A model generated the notes under the pieces. The model did no database searches, was not told the DNA's origin, and saw only the letters and a list, made by a program, of their open reading frames with translations. This document shows, in pieces, positions 42,500 to 52,420 of a DNA stretch of 64,000 nt (positions are counted from its first letter, which is position 1; every line of letters starts with the position of its first letter). The stretch covers positions 2,170,001 to 2,234,000 of the forward strand of contig NC_014394.1 of NCBI RefSeq assembly GCF_000145255.1, read 5' to 3'. Origin of the DNA: Gallionella capsiferriformans ES-2. Lineage in GTDB: Bacteria > Pseudomonadota > Gammaproteobacteria > Burkholderiales > Gallionellaceae. A program made the translations under genes and the position numbers.

Positions 42500-44406
42500 T
42501 GCCCTACATCACACTAGATAAAGCCAGTCTCGCCTTCGGTCACGTAGCCCTGCTCGACCATGCCGATTTTCAACTCGACGAGAACGAACGCGTCGGCCTG
42601 ATCGGGCGCAACGGCGGCGGCAAGTCCAGCATGATGCGCGTGCTGGCAGGTCAGGGCACGCTGGATGATGGATTGATCTGGCGCCAGCCTTCGGCGCGCA
42701 TCTGCTATGTAAGCCAGGAACCGGTACTGGATGCCGAAGACAGCGTGTTCGATGCGGTTGCAAAAGGTCTCGGGCCTTTGCAAAAACTGCTGCACGACTA
42801 TCACCATGTCTCGCATCAACTGGGGGAACCTGACGCAGATTACGACACCCTGCTCGAAGAAATGCAGCACCTGCAAACGCAACTCGAAGCGCAGGACGGC
42901 TGGTCGGTACAGGCTAGAATCGAAACGGCCATCGCCAAACTGGATCTGGACCCCGACCGCCTGGTCGGCAACCTGTCAGGCGGACAACGCAAACGCGTCG
43001 CGCTGGCGCAGGCGCTGGTCGCAGAGCCCGACGTCCTGATTCTGGACGAACCGACCAACCATCTGGATTTCGCCTCGATCGACTGGCTCGAAGGACTGCT
43101 CAACAATTTTGTCGGCAGCGTGCTGTTCGTCACCCATGACAGACGTTTTCTCGACAACGTCGCGACCCGCATCGTCGAACTCGACCGCGGCAAGCTATCC
43201 GGTTTCCCCGGCAACTTCACCGCCTATCTTGCGATCAAGGAACGCATGCTGGCGGACGAGGCCGTGGTCAACGCCAAATTCGACAAGGTACTGGCACAGG
43301 AAGAAATCTGGATACGTCAGGGCGTGAAAGCACGCCGCTGCCGCAACGAGGGCCGCGTGCTGCGTCTGGAGCAACTGCGCCTCGACCGTTCCGCACGCCG
43401 CGAAAAACAGGGCAAAGTCGAAATGACGGTTGATACCGGCGAGCGTTCAGGAAAACTGGTCGCCGAACTGTCCAATGTCAGCAAAGCCTACGGCGGCCGC
43501 ACGCTGATCAACGATTTCTCCTGCCGCATCCAGCGCGGCGACAAGATCGGCCTGTTAGGACCCAATGGCGCGGGCAAGAGCACATTGCTCAAAATCATTC
43601 TGGGTGACATCGAGGCCGATTCAGGAGAGGTTAAGCTCGGCACCAAGATGTCGGTCGCCTACTTTGACCAGCTGCGCGAACAACTGGATGAGAATATGAC
43701 GCTGGCCGACACCATCAGCCAGGGTTCTGATTTCGTCGAAATCGCCGGACAACAAAAACACGTCATCAGCTATCTGGGCGACTTCCTGTTCCCGCCTGAG
43801 CGAGCAAGGTCCCCTGTAAAGAGCTGTTCAGGCGGCGAACGCAATCGCCTGCTGCTCGCCCGCCTGTTCACACAACCGGCCAACGTGCTGGTGCTCGACG
43901 AACCGACCAACGATCTGGACATCGAAACGCTGGAACTGCTCGAAGAGTTGCTCGCCAACTACGACGGCACGCTGTTTCTGGTCAGCCATGACCGCGCCTT
44001 CCTCGATAATGTGGTGACGCAAGTCATCGCATTCGAAGGTGACGGAAAGCTGCAGGAATATGTCGGCGGCTACGAGGATTGGGTACGGGTGCAAAAATAT
44101 CAGGCGGCAGCAGCGCTGGCTAAACCCGCGTTGTCCACCCCACCGCGCACGGCAGTGCAAGCGGTTGAAAAACCGAAAGTCGCCTCCAAACTCAGTTACA
44201 AGGAAACTCAGGAACTCGAAGCCCTGCCTAAACGCATCGAAGTGCTGGAGCAGGAACAAATCGATATCGCAGCACATCTGGCCGACGGCACGATTTTCCG
44301 CAATGACGCCAAACGCGCCAAGCAACTGCAAACGCGCAATGAGGCGATAGAGGCAGAAGTACTGACCATCATGGCACGCTGGGAAGAGCTGGAAAAACGC
44401 AGCTGA
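42499..44406 (+). CDS. uup: ABC-F family ATPase (Uup-like)
   Basis: 635 residues with two ABC domains and no membrane part: Walker A GRNGGGKSS and signature LSGGQRKRVAL in the first, GPNGAGKST and CSGGERNRLLL in the second, joined by a charged linker. A C-terminal coiled coil (about residues 560-635, YKETQELEALPKRIEVLEQ) that binds DNA in Uup is present. Such proteins act on ribosomes or branched DNA. The start at 42499 (MPYITLDKASL) overlaps the upstream stop by one base. Confidence 0.9.
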   Translation: MPYITLDKASLAFGHVALLDHADFQLDENERVGLIGRNGGGKSSMMRVLAGQGTLDDGLIWRQPSARICYVSQEPVLDAEDSVFDAVAKGLGPLQKLLHDYHHVSHQLGEPDADYDTLLEEMQHLQTQLEAQDGWSVQARIETAIAKLDLDPDRLVGNLSGGQRKRVALAQALVAEPDVLILDEPTNHLDFASIDWLEGLLNNFVGSVLFVTHDRRFLDNVATRIVELDRGKLSGFPGNFTAYLAIKERMLADEAVVNAKFDKVLAQEEIWIRQGVKARRCRNEGRVLRLEQLRLDRSARREKQGKVEMTVDTGERSGKLVAELSNVSKAYGGRTLINDFSCRIQRGDKIGLLGPNGAGKSTLLKIILGDIEADSGEVKLGTKMSVAYFDQLREQLDENMTLADTISQGSDFVEIAGQQKHVISYLGDFLFPPERARSPVKSCSGGERNRLLLARLFTQPANVLVLDEPTNDLDIETLELLEELLANYDGTLFLVSHDRAFLDNVVTQVIAFEGDGKLQEYVGGYEDWVRVQKYQAAAALAKPALSTPPRTAVQAVEKPKVASKLSYKETQELEALPKRIEVLEQEQIDIAAHLADGTIFRNDAKRAKQLQTRNEAIEAEVLTIMARWEELEKRS

Positions 44407-44422
44407 TTGCGTTTTAAACCCA

Positions 44423-44459
44423 TTAAAAGCCGTTCATGTCATGCATGAACGGCTTTTAA
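44423..44459. terminator. Bidirectional intrinsic terminator
   Basis: TTAAAAGCCGTTCATG pairs perfectly with CATGAACGGCTTTTAA (16 bp, 5-base loop). A-run and T-run flank the GC core on both sides, so it can end the uup operon and the convergent metacaspase gene. Confidence 0.9.
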
Positions 44460-44483
44460 CTTTATCGCACCGCTAATCGCCGA

Positions 44484-45329
44484 TTAAGTAAACACGCGTT
44501 CACCAAGGGAAGCTGCCGTCCCCTCCAACTGCGGCACCTGAGCCTGCCCCATCGCCCGGATATTGACCGATACCTGCGCATCGAGCTTACGGCGTGTAAT
44601 GGCAAGCCCTGCACCTCTGAGCGCTTTGCAGAAGTGATAGGTAAACACCCCGCGAATAGCCCCGCCGATATTCGTTTCGGCCGAGGTTTGATTGTCACGA
44701 CAACCGGCCCACAGCACGTGCTTCAGTGCAGGCACGGTCACCGCGGCTTTAAGGTCACGGCGTCTAAAAAGCCCGCGCACCGGAAGCGAGGGCGCCGCAT
44801 CGATAAAAAAGCCCACATCGATGGGAGGTTCTACATAACGGGCCACGACCATCGCAGTACCTGCCGAAGCCAACTGCAAATCGCGCGTACCGCTTCCCGA
44901 GTGACAGGAATCGAGAATCACATCCAGATTGACACCGGCTGGCACGGCAGCAAACAAGGCATTAAAGTCGTCATCCTTGATCATCCCGGCGCTCGCAAAA
45001 TCATGCGGGCAAATGGTCTCGTCGCGACCATCGGGTTCATCCCCGTTCAGATCGACCACCTGCGAGCCATGTCCTGAATAATAAAAAATCAGCACATCGC
45101 CTCTCCCCGCCCCTTTAATCAACCATTTCAAGCCATTGATAATCGCAGCCCTAGTCGCTCTCGCATCGGTCAGAATTTGCATCGCACCCGGGATCGCAGG
45201 AACGATACCCATCACGCTTAGCGTATTCGCCATATCTCGCACATCGTTCACACACCCGCGCAAATCGGGCCCGCCAGCACCGACCGGCGCATAATCGTTA
45301 ATTCCAACCAACAATGCTTTTTTTGCCAT
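44484..45329 (-). CDS. Caspase-family (type I metacaspase-like) peptidase
   Basis: 281 residues, a bare C14 peptidase domain. The catalytic His is in FYYSGHGSQ (near residue 87) and the catalytic Cys in LDSCHSGSGTR (near residue 142), both complete. The N-terminus KKALLVGINDYAP is the first strand of the caspase fold. No signal peptide or effector-binding domain is visible. Metacaspases cut after Arg/Lys, usually with Ca2+. It is a single gene with its own GAGGGG ribosome-binding site, bounded by hairpins on both sides, so its partner cannot be told from context. Confidence 0.9.
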   Translation of the reverse strand: MAKKALLVGINDYAPVGAGGPDLRGCVNDVRDMANTLSVMGIVPAIPGAMQILTDARATRAAIINGLKWLIKGAGRGDVLIFYYSGHGSQVVDLNGDEPDGRDETICPHDFASAGMIKDDDFNALFAAVPAGVNLDVILDSCHSGSGTRDLQLASAGTAMVVARYVEPPIDVGFFIDAAPSLPVRGLFRRRDLKAAVTVPALKHVLWAGCRDNQTSAETNIGGAIRGVFTYHFCKALRGAGLAITRRKLDAQVSVNIRAMGQAQVPQLEGTAASLGERVFT

Positions 45330-45373
45330 GATCTATTCCCCTCTATTAGTTCACACAAAGGATAGTTATTTGG

Positions 45374-45444
45374 TTTTATTGCTGTTTTTTAGTCAGCAAT
45401 AAAATAGGCTGTCAGCAGCAAAGCATGCCTACCGACTGCTGACA
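45374..45444. other. Two tandem hairpins upstream of the metacaspase gene
   Basis: TTTTATTGCTG-N9-CAGCAATAAAA (45374-45404, 11-bp stem) and TGTCAGCAG-N17-CTGCTGACA (45410-45444, 9-bp stem). The first, with flanking A/T runs, can terminate in either direction; both lie 45-115 bases before the metacaspase ATG and could form its leader. Confidence 0.6.
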
Positions 45445-45491
45445 AATTAGAGCATGTGGGTAAAATTAACGGTATCAGCCTGAATACATAG

Positions 45492-45674
45492 GCAAATCGG
45501 CCTAGCGACCTCAAAATACCTGAACAGGGTTTGGGCACAGGTGGAGAACAGGAATTTATGCCGGCGATCATCGGTCGATTGAACTATGAAGATCTCGGCA
45601 CCTTCGGCGATGCGGCAACGATGGAAACGAGTCAATTATCGTCCGTAACAACCGGCATCGTCGTCAGTTTTTAA
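45492..45674 (+). pseudogene. Possible outer-membrane protein tail fragment
   Basis: An open frame of 61 codons, closed by TAG upstream and ending in TAA. Its end (LNYEDLGTFGDAAT then TTGIVVSF) looks like the last strands of a beta-barrel, which usually finish in an aromatic residue such as Phe. An internal ATG at 45558 with AGGA upstream could also start a 38-residue peptide. Probably a decayed gene remnant in the 400-bp gap between the metacaspase and glnE. Confidence 0.3.
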
Positions 45675-45730
45675 TCGCCCCCACAGCGCCGGCCAAGACG
45701 GGTTGAGCAAAACGTTGCTTGGCTGCAGGC

Positions 45731-48442
45731 TTAGCTACCATGCACCGCCGCCGGACCTAACAATTGATCCCATAATGCCAGCCCCGCGCGGGTGTCGATT
45801 TCATCATGCATCACCCGGCAATGCGTCGCATCATTGAGCCGCATACGGTGCTGAATCTGGCGCAAACTACGGTACAGGATGCGCGTCTGGCAGGCCAGAT
45901 CCTGATCGATCAAACCGACTTCAGCGGCCATTTTCAACAAGGCCAGATTCCCGACATTGGCGGTCAACTCAGGGTATTGATGTGCATAGGCCAGCACCAG
46001 ATACTGCACCATGAACTCGATATCCACCATCCCACCGCGATCGTGTTTGATGTCAAATAACGGGCTGGTATTCGGATGACCATCGTGCATCTTCTGACGC
46101 ATCGTGATAATTTCATGCCGCAGCGTCTCAATATTACGCGGCATGCTCAAAACCTGCTGACGAATATGCTCGAAGGCAGCCCCCACCGCAATGTCCCCGG
46201 CACTGAAGCGTGCGCGCGACAAAGCCTGATGCTCCCACACCCACGCCTCATTTTGCTGATATTCGGCAAACGCCCCCACTGAACTCACCAGCAGACCACT
46301 GGCCCCGTTGGGACGCAGGCGCAAGTCCGTTTCATATAGCCGACCGGACGCCGTATAGCTGCCCAGCATCGCATTGATGCTCTTGCCCAGTCGGGCATAA
46401 TTTTCCTGTGCATCAGGATGTTCGTCGTCATAGAGAAAAATCATATCGAGATCGGAGGCATAGCCCATCTCCTTGCCGCCCAGTTTCCCGTAAGCGATGA
46501 TGGCAAAGCAGGGTTGATCAGTGTGACGTTTGCGCGCGTTATCCCAACACAGGTTGAGCACATGGCGCAAAATCAGATCAGCCAGATCGCTCAGATGATC
46601 GCTGAGCGTTTCCAGCGGCAGCAACCCCTGCAGATCCATCGCCAGAAAATAGAAGATGTTTTCCTGCTGAACCTGATGCAAAACCTCCAAACGGCGTTCC
46701 ACATCGCTGCCGCAACCTGCCAGTCGCGCCTGCAAATCCGCATCGATTTTTTCCCACTCCGGCGGCCGGTACATCTCCCGCGCATCGAGCAGTTCATCGA
46801 ATAATGCCGGGTGCTGCGCCAGAAAACTCGCCGCCCAACTGCTCGCCGAAAGCAATCGGGTCAGTCGTGCTAACGCCTGAGGATACTCGGCCAAAAAAGC
46901 CAGATACGCCGCACGCCGGCTGATGGCCTCAAGCAGGGTCAACAGCCGGGAAAGCGTGGTATCAGGATCGCTGTATTGCACACTGAGTGCGATGAATTGC
47001 GGAATCAAGCCGTCCACCCGCTGCCGGCTTAACTCGGAGAGCTGCTGATAACGCACACCGCTGCGCAACTGCAACAGGCGCTGCGCACTGTCCGCTGCCG
47101 CGCGATAACCTTGCGCCCCCAGCGCGTCAGACAGCTCTTCAATGCCGATATCCTCGCACCATAGCAGGCTGGGCTCCTGAACAGACGCACCAAAGATCTG
47201 CTCGAACTGTTCTATCACTACGGCACGGTGACGATCCAGCACCTGCAACAGCGCAGGATAATCCTCAAAGCCCATCGCGCTGGCAATCAGTTGCCGATCC
47301 TCTTCACTGACGGGCAACGCCTGCGTTTGCTGGTCGTCCAGATATTGCAGGCGATGTTCCAGATTGCGCAGAAAAACATAGGCCCTATCAAGATCGGCCA
47401 CCACACCGCCTGCCATCTGACCATTTTCAGCCAGTTGTTTAAGGACGCGCTGGGTCGGCAAAATGCGCAAACGGGCATCCTGACCACCCCGGATCAACTG
47501 AAACACCTGAGCTGTAAATTCAATTTCACGGATACCGCCCGGCCCCAGTTTGATGTTATCCAGACGGTCACGGCGCTGTACCTCATGACGAATTTGCGCG
47601 TGCAGCTTGCGCATCGAATCAATCGCACCGAAATCCAAATATTTGCGAAATACGAAGGGCTGATACAGCTGATTCAATTCGGTCACCCAAGGATGAGAGG
47701 CAGGGGACACAACCCGCGCCTTAATCCATGCATAGCGCTCCCATTCACGCCCTTGACTCACCAGATATTCTTCCAGCGCAGCAAAACTCATCACCAGCGG
47801 GCCGCTGTCGCCGTAAGGCCGCAGGCGCATATCGACACGAAACACATAGCCGTCTCCTGTCGCCTCGTTGATGATGTTAATCAGGCGACGCCCCAGACGC
47901 GTAAAAAATTCGTGATTACTAAGCAGGCGCGCGCCGTTCGTCTCACCGTCTTCCGCATACACAAAAATCAGATCAATATCGGAGGACACATTCAACTCGC
48001 CGCCGCCCAGTTTACCCATGCCGATCACCAGCAGCTGCTGCGCTGCCCGGCTCGTCTCTCCAATTGGACTGCCGAATTGCTGCTGCAAGGAGGCCATCAG
48101 ACACTCTTGCGCCTGCTGCACCACAATTTCGGCCAGCGCCGTCATCGCCTGCATCACTTCGTTCAGGTCGCACAACCCGTTCAGATCGCGCAGTATCAAT
48201 TTAACCATCACCTGCTTGCGCACCCTGCGCACCGCTCGCGATAACGCCATTTCGTCTTGAGCATGCAATTGCGTCAGCAAATTCAGAATCTCATCCCGGT
48301 TGCACGGCGCAAGGTAGTTTTGCGTCAACCACTCAAGCAAAACAGGTTCAGCCTCTAAAATACGTTTGGCATAACGGCTGCAACGCATCGTTTTGTGCAA
48401 AAACTCAGAAAATGACAAGGAGTTTTCAGTGTTCATGAGCAT
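45731..48442 (-). CDS. glnE: Glutamine synthetase adenylyltransferase/adenylyl-removing enzyme
   Basis: Switches glutamine synthetase off and on by adding and removing AMP on a Tyr. The 903-residue protein carries two nucleotidyltransferase domains: GKLGGGELNVSSDIDLIF (N-terminal half, removal) and GKLGGKEMGYASDLDMIF (C-terminal half, addition), separated by the PII-sensing linker. A start at 48436 (MNTENS) is equally possible. The E. coli enzyme is about 40 residues longer. Divergent to the yhdP-like gene, a common arrangement in betaproteobacteria. Confidence 0.95.
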   Translation of the reverse strand: MLMNTENSLSFSEFLHKTMRCSRYAKRILEAEPVLLEWLTQNYLAPCNRDEILNLLTQLHAQDEMALSRAVRRVRKQVMVKLILRDLNGLCDLNEVMQAMTALAEIVVQQAQECLMASLQQQFGSPIGETSRAAQQLLVIGMGKLGGGELNVSSDIDLIFVYAEDGETNGARLLSNHEFFTRLGRRLINIINEATGDGYVFRVDMRLRPYGDSGPLVMSFAALEEYLVSQGREWERYAWIKARVVSPASHPWVTELNQLYQPFVFRKYLDFGAIDSMRKLHAQIRHEVQRRDRLDNIKLGPGGIREIEFTAQVFQLIRGGQDARLRILPTQRVLKQLAENGQMAGGVVADLDRAYVFLRNLEHRLQYLDDQQTQALPVSEEDRQLIASAMGFEDYPALLQVLDRHRAVVIEQFEQIFGASVQEPSLLWCEDIGIEELSDALGAQGYRAAADSAQRLLQLRSGVRYQQLSELSRQRVDGLIPQFIALSVQYSDPDTTLSRLLTLLEAISRRAAYLAFLAEYPQALARLTRLLSASSWAASFLAQHPALFDELLDAREMYRPPEWEKIDADLQARLAGCGSDVERRLEVLHQVQQENIFYFLAMDLQGLLPLETLSDHLSDLADLILRHVLNLCWDNARKRHTDQPCFAIIAYGKLGGKEMGYASDLDMIFLYDDEHPDAQENYARLGKSINAMLGSYTASGRLYETDLRLRPNGASGLLVSSVGAFAEYQQNEAWVWEHQALSRARFSAGDIAVGAAFEHIRQQVLSMPRNIETLRHEIITMRQKMHDGHPNTSPLFDIKHDRGGMVDIEFMVQYLVLAYAHQYPELTANVGNLALLKMAAEVGLIDQDLACQTRILYRSLRQIQHRMRLNDATHCRVMHDEIDTRAGLALWDQLLGPAAVHGS

Positions 48443-48538
48443 ATTTACCAGCCTGATAAGTTAGAATGCACTCTAACAGCCGTAAGCGGCCAGTGGCAAG
48501 ACTTACGACTTAGGATATCCAATCACAACTTATGGTAC

Positions 48539-51500
48539 ATGCTCAATTCCCGCCCCGTTCGCCTGCTCTGGCACAGTTTTAACTGGCTGACACGTGTCAC
48601 GATTGTGACCACGGCGGTGACGGCTGCGTGCTGCGCACTCATCATCATCGTGCTGCGCTATTGGCTGCTGCCGGATATCGAGCAATTTCACGACAAAATC
48701 ACGGCCTCGTTATCGACGGCCATGGGCAATCCGGTCAGCATCGAAAAGATTCAAGGAAACTGGGATGGCCTGCATCCCCACCTGAGTCTGAGCAATGTCC
48801 GTATTTTGGATAAGCAAGGCCAGCCCGCACTGGTTTTGCCGCAAATCGAGACCAGCCTGTCATGGCTGTCGCTGCTTGCCGCCGAACTGCGCCTGACCCG
48901 CCTTGAAATTGAACGCCCTACCCTGCTGATACGCCGCGATGTATCGGGCAAGCTTTATATCGGCAGCGTTGCCGTTTCTTCTGAAAATAACGACGATGAT
49001 CTGGCGAACTGGTTATTGCATCAATCGCGTATCGTAGTACGCGATGCCATCATCGTGTGGCTGGACGAGCAACGCAATGCGCCGCCCCTGGTACTCAATC
49101 GGGTCAACCTGCATATTGAAAACCTGTTTAGCCACCATCAGTTTGCACTGCGCGCATCCCCGGCAACTGAATTAGCGACGCCACTGGATATCCGCGGCGA
49201 CTTTCACGGCAAGCGCTATGGTGAATGGAAAAAATGGCGAGGACAAGTATTTGGGCAGCTCGATTACACCGACATGCTGGCATGGCGCCCCTGGCTTAAA
49301 TTACCCGAAGAGCTCAGTCGCGGACGCGGTGCAGTCAGAGCTTGGCTGAGTTTCGACAAAGGCGCGCTTACGCAATTGACTGCCGATCTGATAATGCAGG
49401 ATATTACGACCCGTCTGACTGACAATACTCCGCCAATGAACATCCACTTTCTGCGCGGCAGAGCTAGCTGGAAAGCGCTTGAAAACGGATGGGAAATAGC
49501 GACGGACAAACTGAGTTTACGCTTGCTCAGCGGCGTTCAATTACAACCGACTGACTTTTATTTCCGCACTCAGGCAGCCAGTAAAGCACTCGCCTCCCGC
49601 GGCGAGTTGCGCGCCAATTTACTGCAAATTGAAAGCTTAGTCAGTCTGGCTAATTTTTTACCGCTGGAGGCTGGCCTGCGCAATGAACTCAATGCCTATG
49701 CACCCCGCGGACAGGTATCAGACTTAACGCTGAGCTGGCAGGGCACACCTGACAAATTGCTCAATTATAAAATAAAGGGAAAATTCGATAATATCGCTTT
49801 GCAGCAAGTCGGGAAAAATCCCGGTTTTTCCGGCTTGTCGCTCGCCATCGACGGAAATGAGACCAGCGGAAACCTGAACATCAACACGCGCAACCTGACC
49901 ATCGATGCGCCGGGCATCATGCGTGAAACGCTGCAATTTCACACCCTGACAGGTCAGGCCAACTGGCAGCGCGAACACGGCGAATTGAGCATCAAAGTTG
50001 CCAATGTGGCGCTGGCCAACGACGACCTGGCAGGCAACCTGTACGGCACCTTTCAGACCAAACAAGACACACTGGGCATCGCGGATCTGACCGCCTCACT
50101 CACTCACGGCGAAATCGGGCACGCTGCCCGTTATATTCCACTGGTGGCGCTGGATAAAAAGGACAGCGACTGGCTGAACGATGCCCTGCTGTCCGGAAAA
50201 ACCGAGGATTTTCGCCTAAGACTGAAGGGAAATCTGAGCGACTTTCCTCTGAATGGCAGCACGCCGTCTCTCTTCGAAATCGGCGCACGCGCCCATGATG
50301 TAAGCATGCAGTTCGCACCCGACTGGCCGAAAATCGAAAACCTGTCGGGTGAATTTCAGATCCACAACAACAAATTGCAGGTACGCGCACCGACAGCCAA
50401 CATGCTAGGCGCACACCTTCACAACCTGCTGATCACGCAACCTGACATGTCAAGCGCGGAGCCAATACTGGAGCTCAAAGGTGAAGCAGAAGCCGCCAAC
50501 ACAACATTCCTGCAATTCATCCAGCAAAGTCCGGTGCGCGGCTATATAGACGGATTTACCGATGGCATGACAGCCAGCGGCAACGGACATATCACCCTGT
50601 CTGCACAAATCCCATTACTGGAAAACAAACCTGCCAAAGTCGCGGGCGTGCTGCGTATTTCCGCCAGCGATATCAACATCGGCAACGGCATCCCCTGGTT
50701 GCGCAACACGAACGGCGAACTGTCCTTCACCGAGTCGGACATCAAAACGAATACCGTGACAGCGAATATACTGGGCGGCCCGGCACGCCTTAACGTGCAA
50801 ACTTTAGACGGCGGGATGTTGCGTGCTACGCTGCAGGGACGCGCCAATCTGGATCAGCTGCGCAAGTCGGAAACGACGCCGCTGCCTGATGCGCTGCAGG
50901 GAAGTACTAACTGGGATGCCAGTATCAGCACGTTCAAAAACATGACTCAGCTGTCGCTCAACTCAAATTTACAAGGCATCAGTTCCAGCCTGCCAGCGCC
51001 TTTCAATAAAAGCGCCAATGAAATATGGCCTCTGCACTTCGAAAAGAAAGGCACCCTCGACAAACAGGATCTGATCAGCGCACAACTGGGCAAATTGCTG
51101 AATGCCCGATTAATCAGCAGTGATGTCAACGGGGTTAGCACAATTAAACGTGGCAGCCTCGTTTTCGGCGGGCAGAGCGCGTCCCTGCCGGCCCGCGATG
51201 GCCTATGGCTTTCTGGCAACCTGCCTGTATTATCGGTACAAGGATGGGGTGCCGTTACTGGAAATTCAGGTTCTGCACCGCCCATAGCGGGAGGCGCCTT
51301 GCATATCGAGCAACTCACCGGCTATGGTTTAAACCTGAAAGATCTACAAATTACGCTCGCCCGGCGCGGAGATGGCCTCGCCGCACAGCTCACGAGCTTG
51401 CCGCTCAACGGCGAACTGATGTGGCAGCCGCACGGGTTTAACGGCAAGACTAAGCTCTCCGCCCGTCTGCGCAATCTGCACTGGACAGAACAGGAAAAAA

Positions 51501-52402
51501 ACAATGCGCTCCCGACTCAGGCAGCCCCACTACGCCAACCGCAGGAGTTACCGGCCATTGAAGTCACTATCGAAGATTGTATGTTCAAAGGAAAAAATCT
51601 CGGTCGCTTCGAACTGATCGGAACGCCCGAAGGCCAGAACTGGCGATTGCGCCGCCTGCACATCACCAATCCGGATGGCACGTTAACCGGAGATGGGCTG
51701 TGGCGCAGTGAACAGACCAGCATGCAAACCCAAGTCAATCTGCTGCTCACTATCAGCAATGCTGGAAAAATTCTCTCGCGCTCCGGCTACCCTAATACCG
51801 TCAAGAACGGCAGCGGCAAAATGATCGCGAATCTGAGTTGGGACGGCCAGCCTTTTGACTTTAATTACGCATCGCTCGACGGCACCCTCAAACTCGACAC
51901 GGGTCAGGGACAGTTCCTCAAAATGGAGCCCGGCATAGGAAAACTACTGGGCATACTCAGCTTGCAGGCGCTGCCCAAACGGATCACGCTCGACTTTACC
52001 GACGTATTCAGCTCCGGTTTCGAATTCGACAACATCAACGGCAATGCGACCATCAGGCGTGGCGTGCTACAAACCGATGATTTACACTTAGACGGCTCAT
52101 CCGCTAAAGTGACCATGAAAGGGCTGGTGAATCTGAACGACGAAACTCAAAATCTGCGTGTAGAGGTTTTACCCACACTAGGTTCGAGCGTTTCAATGCT
52201 GAGTGCCTTTGCAGCAGGACCGGTAGTTGGCTTAGGCACACTCATCGTGAGTAAAATACTCGGAAATCCGCTCGATAAGTTAATCTCTTTTGAATACAAT
52301 GTCACTGGAAAGTGGAGTGACCCGAGCGTGGTAAAGGTGGGCGAAAAGCCGATTACCATCATAACTGCGCCCAAAGCCGCGAATCCGTCGGACAAACAAT
52401 AA
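48539..52402 (+). CDS. yhdP: YhdP-family AsmA-like envelope protein
   Basis: 1287 residues. One N-terminal transmembrane helix (about residues 20-45), then a very long periplasmic beta-rich region (DUF3971 and AsmA-like C-terminal domain with the ITLDFTDVFSSGFEFDNING segment). YhdP, TamB and YdbH are proposed bridges that carry phospholipid from inner to outer membrane. First of a plus-strand run with a nitrilase and tldD. Confidence 0.9.
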   Translation: MLNSRPVRLLWHSFNWLTRVTIVTTAVTAACCALIIIVLRYWLLPDIEQFHDKITASLSTAMGNPVSIEKIQGNWDGLHPHLSLSNVRILDKQGQPALVLPQIETSLSWLSLLAAELRLTRLEIERPTLLIRRDVSGKLYIGSVAVSSENNDDDLANWLLHQSRIVVRDAIIVWLDEQRNAPPLVLNRVNLHIENLFSHHQFALRASPATELATPLDIRGDFHGKRYGEWKKWRGQVFGQLDYTDMLAWRPWLKLPEELSRGRGAVRAWLSFDKGALTQLTADLIMQDITTRLTDNTPPMNIHFLRGRASWKALENGWEIATDKLSLRLLSGVQLQPTDFYFRTQAASKALASRGELRANLLQIESLVSLANFLPLEAGLRNELNAYAPRGQVSDLTLSWQGTPDKLLNYKIKGKFDNIALQQVGKNPGFSGLSLAIDGNETSGNLNINTRNLTIDAPGIMRETLQFHTLTGQANWQREHGELSIKVANVALANDDLAGNLYGTFQTKQDTLGIADLTASLTHGEIGHAARYIPLVALDKKDSDWLNDALLSGKTEDFRLRLKGNLSDFPLNGSTPSLFEIGARAHDVSMQFAPDWPKIENLSGEFQIHNNKLQVRAPTANMLGAHLHNLLITQPDMSSAEPILELKGEAEAANTTFLQFIQQSPVRGYIDGFTDGMTASGNGHITLSAQIPLLENKPAKVAGVLRISASDINIGNGIPWLRNTNGELSFTESDIKTNTVTANILGGPARLNVQTLDGGMLRATLQGRANLDQLRKSETTPLPDALQGSTNWDASISTFKNMTQLSLNSNLQGISSSLPAPFNKSANEIWPLHFEKKGTLDKQDLISAQLGKLLNARLISSDVNGVSTIKRGSLVFGGQSASLPARDGLWLSGNLPVLSVQGWGAVTGNSGSAPPIAGGALHIEQLTGYGLNLKDLQITLARRGDGLAAQLTSLPLNGELMWQPHGFNGKTKLSARLRNLHWTEQEKNNALPTQAAPLRQPQELPAIEVTIEDCMFKGKNLGRFELIGTPEGQNWRLRRLHITNPDGTLTGDGLWRSEQTSMQTQVNLLLTISNAGKILSRSGYPNTVKNGSGKMIANLSWDGQPFDFNYASLDGTLKLDTGQGQFLKMEPGIGKLLGILSLQALPKRITLDFTDVFSSGFEFDNINGNATIRRGVLQTDDLHLDGSSAKVTMKGLVNLNDETQNLRVEVLPTLGSSVSMLSAFAAGPVVGLGTLIVSKILGNPLDKLISFEYNVTGKWSDPSVVKVGEKPITIITAPKAANPSDKQ

Positions 52403-52420
52403 TTTCATCAGGTACGAGCC

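Noticed and set aside
47228..48244. 338-residue frame antisense to glnE
   Set aside because: His/Gln/Arg-rich shadow translation opposite an unambiguous glnE.
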